Shown here piece by piece: positions 57,788 to 64,000 of a stretch of DNA of 64,000 nt (within the stretch, counting starts at the first letter, position 1; the number at the start of each line of letters is the position of its first letter). A program made the position numbers and the translations under genes. The notes under the pieces were generated by a model. It was not told where the DNA came from, did not search any database, and saw only the letters and a program-made list of their open reading frames with translations. Source of the DNA: JANQOH01 sp965200095 (GTDB taxonomy: Bacteria > Pseudomonadota > Alphaproteobacteria > UBA7887); the NCBI GenBank assembly GCA_965200095.1, contig OZ241350.1:1240001-1304000 (forward strand), in the 5' to 3' direction.

Positions 57788-58278
57788 GCGGTTCTCCCGT
57801 GTACGTTGCTTCGGCGCCGGCGGGCGCCGGGCCGTTGCAATCGCAGCACGGGTTAAGTGCGGACCCCGCCTGTTCGCCCAGGCGAAGGCGGCCAAACCCT
57901 CGCCGGAAGCAGGCTCTTCTATTCAGCGGGCGACCCGACAGAGCGGGGCCCGAGCTGCGATTGCAAGAACCGATCTACCTGCGACGCGAACGCGCGTCAA
58001 ACCCGACACCGCGGGCGACGCGCCGCTATCCGTCGTTTCCCTCGCCCGGCGGCCGGCCGGGGATTACTGATGTACGCGCCCTTCAGCCGGCGCCCCGGCT
58101 CGATGTCGCGACAGCGCGCCGAACGGAACGGGCGACGCTCCGGGACCGCCGCGCGCCCCCGCATCGGGCAGCGGCGGGCGGGCCGATTTTCTCAGGCCGT
58201 CCCCGGCGAAGACCTCGAAGCGCTTCCGCGCGCCGCACGGCCGCGCACGCGGCATCGCGCGAACGAGCGCAGGTTGAT
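57788..58278. other. intergenic region between lipoprotein copy 2 and the insertion sequence
   Basis: 491 bases without a supported gene. It starts with the lipoprotein leader (CCGGCGCCGAAGCAAC on the minus strand) and contains a long-range inverted repeat at 57835-57966. Confidence 0.5.
57835..57966. repeat. 18-bp inverted repeat with a 96-bp spacer
   Basis: TTGCAATCGCAGCACGGG (57835-57852) and CCCGAGCTGCGATTGCAA (57949-57966) are complementary at 17 of 18 positions. The element lies between the lipoprotein leader and the IS and may be a small non-autonomous element or an old IS scar. Confidence 0.5.
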
Positions 58279-58320
58279 CTGGTTCAGACACATGTGAGGG
58301 GGGGGGCTTGCAGGCGGGGT

Positions 58321-58370
58321 GGGGGTCTCCGAAGCTGTTTGGTGTGACGAAACAGCCGACGGAGGCCCCC
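58321..58370 (+). promoter_or_regulatory. hairpin enclosing the transposase ribosome-binding site
   Basis: GGGGGTCTCCG (58321-58331) pairs with CGGAGGCCCCC (58360-58370), with one G-U pair, and the inner GCTGTTT (58334-58340) pairs with AAACAGC (58350-58356). The Shine-Dalgarno GGAGG (58361-58365) is inside the right arm and the ATG follows at 58371, so the RNA would hide its own start. Confidence 0.65.
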
Positions 58371-59414
58371 ATGCAGGTTATCGGCCTGCCGAGACAGATT
58401 ACACAAGGAGCACGCCTGGCGTCGCGTCTGTGCGCCGCTGAGCGTAGCGAAGGGGCGCACAGACGCGACGCCATCGAACGCTGGAAGCAGGCCCGCGAAG
58501 ACGGCCTGAACGCCCGCTCGGCGGCGGCTGCGGTCGGCGTGCCCCTGTCGACCCTCTACCGCTGGCAAAAACGCGCCCAAAGCGGGCGCCTCGAACCGCT
58601 CTCGCGCCGCCCCCGCCGCGTGCGCCGGGCGCAATGGGCGCCGGCGCTGGTCGCGGCCGTGCGCGAGGCCCGCAACGACTATCCCATGTGGGGAAAGGCC
58701 AAAATCGCCGTCCTCATCCAACGCCAGGGCTTCGACGCCAGCGAAAGCACCATCGGCCGCATCCTCAAAACCCTCGTCGAAAAAGGGGACGTCTTCCCCG
58801 TCCCCGACCTCCGCCGAAACGCCCCCCGCGCCGCACGACGAAAACGCCCCTGGGCCACGCGCCTGCCCAAAGGACGCAAACCCTCCCAACCCGGAGAAAT
58901 CGTCCAGCTCGACACCCTCTCCATAACCCGGACCGCAGGGCGACCGACCATCAAGCAGTTCACCGCATACGACCCCGTCACCCGCTGGACATGCGCGCAA
59001 GCCTGGAGGCGCGCAACCGCTCACAACGCCAAACGCTTCCTCGACAAACTCCAGGAAGACATGCCCTTCCCCATCCGAGCCATCCAGGTCGATGGCGGCG
59101 CCGAATTCAAAGCCGACTTCGAACGCGAATGCCAACGCAGGGGAATCGACCTCTTCGAACTCCCGCCCCGATCCCCCAAACTCAACGGCTCCGTCGAACG
59201 CAACAACGGCGCATGGCGATATGAGTTCTACGCAACATGGGACCTCCCCGACAACGACCTCAACCGAATCAACCGCTGGATCGACGCCTTCGCCGACGAG
59301 TTCAACAACTTCCGACCCCACCAGGCCCTCGACAACCGCACCCCCGCTCAATACCTTCAATCCCTCACAGCAAACGAGACCCCCACCGACCGCCCCACGT
59401 CTCATATGTCGTGA
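58371..59414 (+). CDS. IS481-family transposase
   Basis: 347 residues. The N-terminal helix-turn-helix is at about 45-68 (GLNARSAAAAVGVPLSTLYRWQKR). The integrase core has Asp181 (VQLDTLSI), Asp241 (IQVDGGAEF) and Glu277 (LNGSVERNNG), a complete DDE triad. The ATG at 58371 has GGAGG five bases upstream. Residues 16-34 are encoded by a perfect 20-bp inverted repeat. The frame is intact, so the element may be active. Confidence 0.93.
   Translation: MQVIGLPRQITQGARLASRLCAAERSEGAHRRDAIERWKQAREDGLNARSAAAAVGVPLSTLYRWQKRAQSGRLEPLSRRPRRVRRAQWAPALVAAVREARNDYPMWGKAKIAVLIQRQGFDASESTIGRILKTLVEKGDVFPVPDLRRNAPRAARRKRPWATRLPKGRKPSQPGEIVQLDTLSITRTAGRPTIKQFTAYDPVTRWTCAQAWRRATAHNAKRFLDKLQEDMPFPIRAIQVDGGAEFKADFERECQRRGIDLFELPPRSPKLNGSVERNNGAWRYEFYATWDLPDNDLNRINRWIDAFADEFNNFRPHQALDNRTPAQYLQSLTANETPTDRPTSHMS
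58417..58473 (+). repeat. perfect 20-bp inverted repeat inside the transposase coding region
   Basis: TGGCGTCGCGTCTGTGCGCC (58417-58436) and its exact complement (58454-58473) enclose a 17-base loop. It lies 46 bases after the start codon and codes for residues within LASRLCAAERSEGAHRRDAIE. As RNA it would be an extremely stable stem. Confidence 0.85.
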
Positions 59415-59505
59415 ACCAGTACACAGGTGTGACAAGACGGGAACGGGCGCGTAGAATCGGCGCCGGACATCCCCGGAACGACGCGCACGGGATTCTCGAA
59501 CGGCA

Positions 59506-60818
59506 GTGCCCGATATCGCAGCCCGCACCCGCTCCGGCGTCGCGCCGGCGGTCGAACAGGATCTGGCGCCGTGCCTCGCCGCGGCGCGGGGCGGCGCGTG
59601 CGAGGCGGCGTTCGAAGCGGCGCTGGCGCGCTGCCGTCCGGCGCTCGACGAGGCGCGCCGCGCCCGCGACGACGGCGCATGGCCGTGGCTCGCCCTCCCC
59701 CGGCGCGACGGCGACATCGCCGCGCTGGAGGCGACGGTCGCCGCGCGCCGCGGTTCCCTCGACTCGCTCGTGCTGCTCGGCGCCGGCGGTTCGAGCCTCG
59801 GCGCCCGCGCCCTGTGCGCCCTCGCTCCGCCGGGGGCGAAGGGCGCGCCGCGCGTCTGCGACAATCTCGACGCCCGCGGTTTCGCGGCGACCCTCGCCGG
59901 CCTCGACCTCTCCCGCGCCCTGTTCCTCGCGGTCTCGAAATCGGGCGCCACGGCGGAGACCCTCGCCCAGTTCGCGGTCGCCGCCGACGCCGTGCGGGCC
60001 GCCGGCGCCGCGGCGCGCGACGCGTTCCTCGTCGTCTGCGCGCCCGGCGACAACCCCCTGCGCCGCCTCGCCGACGGGATGGGAGCGGAGGTCGTCGACC
60101 ACCCCCCCGACCTCCCCGGGCGCTATTCGGCGTTGTCGGCGGTGGGCCTGCTGCCGGCGCTGTTCGCCGGCCTCGATGCCCGGGCGCTGCGCGCCGGCGC
60201 GGCGGAGGCGGCGGACGGCGCCCTCGACGGCGACCCGCGCGAGTCGCCGCCGGCGCTCGGCGCGGCGCTTCAGGCCGCTTTCGCCGGGACCCGCGGCGCG
60301 GGCGTGAGCGTCCTTCTCCCCTATGACGACCGGCTCGAGCCCTTCGCCGCCTGGTGGCGCCAATTATGGGCGGAATCGCTCGGCAAGGACGGCAGGGGGA
60401 CGACCCCGGCGACGGCGCTCGGCCCCCGCGACCAGCACAGCCAGCTGCAATTGTGGCTCGACGGCCCGGCGGACAAGTTCTTCACCGTTATCGCCGTCGA
60501 CGAGACCCCCGGGGCGCCGGTCGCGCCGCCCTGGCTGGCGACGGCGGCGCCCGAACTCGCCTGGCTCGCCGGCGCGCGGCTCGGCGATCTTGTAACGGCG
60601 ATGCGCCGCGCCACCGTCGAATCGCTCGCCGCGGCGGGCCGCCCCGTCCGCGTGCTGCGTCTCGCCGCGCTCGACGAGCGCCGCCTCGGGGCGCTGCTCA
60701 TGCATTTCATGATCGAAACCGTCGTCGCGGCGCGCCTGTCGGGGGCGAACCCTTTCGACCAGCCCGCGGTGGAGCGCGGCAAGCGGCTGGCGCGGCGATA
60801 TCTCGAGGAGGGCGCGGC

Positions 60819-60822
<4 letters not shown>
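59506..60822 (+). CDS. pgi: glucose-6-phosphate isomerase
   Basis: 438 residues, a short bacterial Pgi; GTG start at 59506. SLVLLGAGGSSLGARAL and LAVSKSGATAETLAQF bind the phosphate. Motifs near the end of the SIS fold are AWWRQLWAESLGKDGRGTTP with the catalytic Glu, RDQHSQLQLWLDGP with the ring-opening His, and a later Lys region. It interconverts glucose-6-P and fructose-6-P. The IS lies immediately upstream (87 bases between the right IR and the start), so its original promoter may have been displaced. Its stop overlaps mutL (GTGA). Confidence 0.94.
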
Positions 60823-62642
<1,820 letters not shown>

Positions 62643-63605
62643 CGGCGCGCTCCGCCGGCCGGCCGGCCGGCGCCGCGGGGACGGGGAGGTTGTCGATGAG
62701 CCGCACCCCGCCGAGCCGCGCCGCGGCGAAGACGCGCGCCGGCGCGCCGCCGGCGCGGGCGACCGGCGCCAGGGTTTCGGCGTCGCGACATTCGAGATAG
62801 TCGACGCGGTCGAAGCCGGCCGCCGCGAGCGCCGCGCGGCCGCGCGCCGCTTCCGCCGCCGAGTCGGCGCCCTGCGCCACCGCCGCCGCGAAGGCGGCGA
62901 GCGCCCGCGCCAGCATCGGCGCGACCGCCCGCTGCGCCTCCGTCAGCCGGACGTTGCGCGACGACACGGCGAGTCCGTCCGCCTCGCGCACCGTCGGCAC
63001 GGCGACCACTTCGGTCGGGATGTCGAGGTCGCGGGCCATGCGCGCCACCACCTTGAGCTGCTGGTAGTCCTTCTCGCCGAAAAAGGCGCGGTCGGCGCCG
63101 CATTGCAGGAACAATTTGCAGACCACGGTCGCCACGCCGGCGAAATGGCCGGGCCGCGCCGCGCCGCACAGGCCGTCGGCGAGTCCCGCCACCGAGACCG
63201 TCGTCGCGAAGCCCGGGGGATACATCTCCCCGGTCGCCGGCGTAAAGACCGCGTCGACCCCGGCGGCGGCGAGTTTCGCGAGGTCGCCGTCGAGGTCGCG
63301 CGGATAGGTCGCCAGGTCCTCGCCGGGGCCGAACTGGGCGGGGTTGACGAAAATGGTGACGACGGTGCGCGCGCAACTCGCGCGCGACGCCGCGACCAGC
63401 GCCATATGCCCGTCATGGAGATAGCCCATCGTCGGCACCACGCCGACGGGCGAGGCGCCGGCGGCGCGCCAGCGCGCGACCCCGGCGCGCAACGCCGCCA
63501 CCGTCTCCACCGCTTGCGGCAGGGCGCCGCTTTCCGACATCCTTCGTCTCCGGACTCCGCAGCCCCGGCGCCGGCCGGCCGCCGCAGTCTATGTTGCGCC
63601 GCAAT

Positions 63606-64000
63606 ATGAGCGCAAGCGACGCCGGCGCGCCGGCGCCGCCGGGCCTCGCGTCGCGGCGCCTGGCGCTGCGCTGGATCGACGGCGTGCTGGTTGCGGGCCG
63701 CCCTTTCGACGCTTCCGACGCTTCCGTCGCCGGACCGGAGGCCGGCGACGCGCTTGCGGCGCGCGATCGCGCCTTTGCGCGGCTGCTGGCGGCGACGGCG
63801 CTGCGTCGTCTCGGCCAGATCGACGACCTCATCGACCGCTGCCTGCGGGCGCCGCTGTCGCCGCGCGTCGCGGCGGCGCGCGGCGCGCTGCGTCTGGGCG
63901 CCGCGCAGCTCGCGTTCCTCGACACGCCGCCCCACGCCGCGGTCGATACGGCGGTCCGCCTGGCGCCGCCGCGCGCGCGCGGCCTCGTCAACGCGGTGTT
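63606..64000 (+). CDS. rsmB: 16S rRNA (cytosine-C5) methyltransferase RsmB, N-terminal part (cut by window end)
   Basis: 131 complete codons are visible from ATG 63606. They cover the NusB-like helical domain: RRLALRWIDGVLVAGRPFD, AARDRAFARLLAATALRRLGQIDDLID, then RGALRLGAAQLAFLDTPPHAAVDTAVRLA and GLVNAV. This domain order matches RsmB/Sun, which methylates C967 of 16S rRNA. The methyltransferase half lies outside the window. It is divergent from panC. Confidence 0.85.
   Translation, partial: MSASDAGAPAPPGLASRRLALRWIDGVLVAGRPFDASDASVAGPEAGDALAARDRAFARLLAATALRRLGQIDDLIDRCLRAPLSPRVAAARGALRLGAAQLAFLDTPPHAAVDTAVRLAPPRARGLVNAV

Larger units (their letters stand above)
58279..59419 (+). mobile_element. 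IS481-like insertion sequence
   Basis: About 1.14 kb. Imperfect terminal inverted repeats: CTGGTTCAGACACATGTGAG at 58279-58298 and, on the complement of 59401-59419, CTGGTTCACGACATATGAG. The right repeat contains the transposase stop codon. Base use inside the element (many A/C-rich codons after 58700) differs from the neighbours, which indicates transfer. The exact outer ends and target duplication could not be fixed; TGTGTA beyond the right repeat may belong to the end. Confidence 0.8.

Noticed and set aside
59092..59454. A Ser/Thr/Pro-rich frame overlapping the end of the transposase
   Set aside because: It is a +1 frame shadow of the transposase; IS481 elements use a single frame and the DDE protein is intact.

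Overview
This 64 kb window reads as a very GC-rich chromosome segment, probably from an alphaproteobacterium of the Rhodospirillales type. I infer that from gene order and family content: metX-metW beside chorismate mutase and a TyrC-type prephenate dehydrogenase; dnaX-ybaB-recR with the SRP RNA just upstream of dnaX; carA-carB-greA; yqeY-dnaG-rpoD; purM-purN divergent from a DUF2066 gene, a PerM-like protein and an HdaA-like protein; and DUF2125, ELM1-like and MutL/PanC/RsmB genes. Genes are packed tightly, often with 4-base ATGA or GTGA overlaps, and GTG and TTG starts are common. There is no rRNA, no CRISPR array and no intact prophage. One tRNA (Gln, UUG) and one SRP RNA are present.

Layout. 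0-5.8 kb: a DprE1-like FAD oxidase cut by the window edge, an EmrA/HlyD-type adaptor, a two-subunit class I CoA-transferase-like pair, an S-adenosylmethionine-decarboxylase-like protein and folD. 5.8-12.7 kb: tRNA-Gln, a radical SAM protein, a methyltransferase, metW-metX, chorismate mutase, tyrC and a DUF2125 protein. 12.7-19.4 kb is more accessory: an XRE regulator with an apparently leaderless start, a conserved protein of unknown function coupled to it, a glycoside-hydrolase-like protein, an NHL propeller, isovaleryl-CoA dehydrogenase, an HNH nuclease and two small genes that resemble phage head/tail fragments. 19.6-29.2 kb: a CaiB/BaiF CoA-transferase, a deleted CaiB remnant, purN-purM, then DUF2066, permease, HdaA, SDR, Ppx and a second SDR. 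29.2-38.9 kb: a TbpB-like lipoprotein, ilvB, miaA, an outer-membrane barrel, apbE, a second CaiB, an enoyl-CoA hydratase, ald and a small leader gene. 38.95-39.5 kb is a non-coding region with a large nested palindrome. 39.5-56.6 kb is housekeeping: recR, ybaB, dnaX, SRP RNA, nudC, a 2OG oxygenase, an ELM1-like protein, greA-carB-carA, yqeY-dnaG-rpoD, a secreted metallopeptidase-like protein and an HpcH/HpaI aldolase. 56.6-64 kb: a second TbpB-like lipoprotein, an IS481-like insertion sequence, pgi-mutL, panC and the start of rsmB.

How it fits together. The metabolic genes suggest an aerobic heterotroph using acyl-CoA and organic-acid chemistry (CaiB/BaiF transferases, IVD, enoyl-CoA hydratase, a CoA-transferase-like pair, alanine dehydrogenase), with complete biosynthetic genes for pyrimidine, purine, methionine, tyrosine and pantothenate steps. 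Replication and expression functions (DnaX, DnaG, RpoD, GreA, HdaA, RecR, MutL, SRP RNA) are concentrated in the right half.

Most worth a second look: a GreA with an extra N-terminal domain of about 100 residues; a diverged AdoMet decarboxylase that keeps the Ser/His/Cys spacing; an insertion sequence whose transposase start is buried in one hairpin and followed by a 20-bp perfect inverted repeat; two paralogous surface lipoproteins that share their leader sequence, one beside an ilvB lacking its usual partner and one beside the IS; a roughly 205-bp nested palindrome; a leaderless XRE/unknown-protein pair; and a CoA-transferase B subunit without the usual catalytic Glu. All calls are from reading the sequence; no database search was possible.
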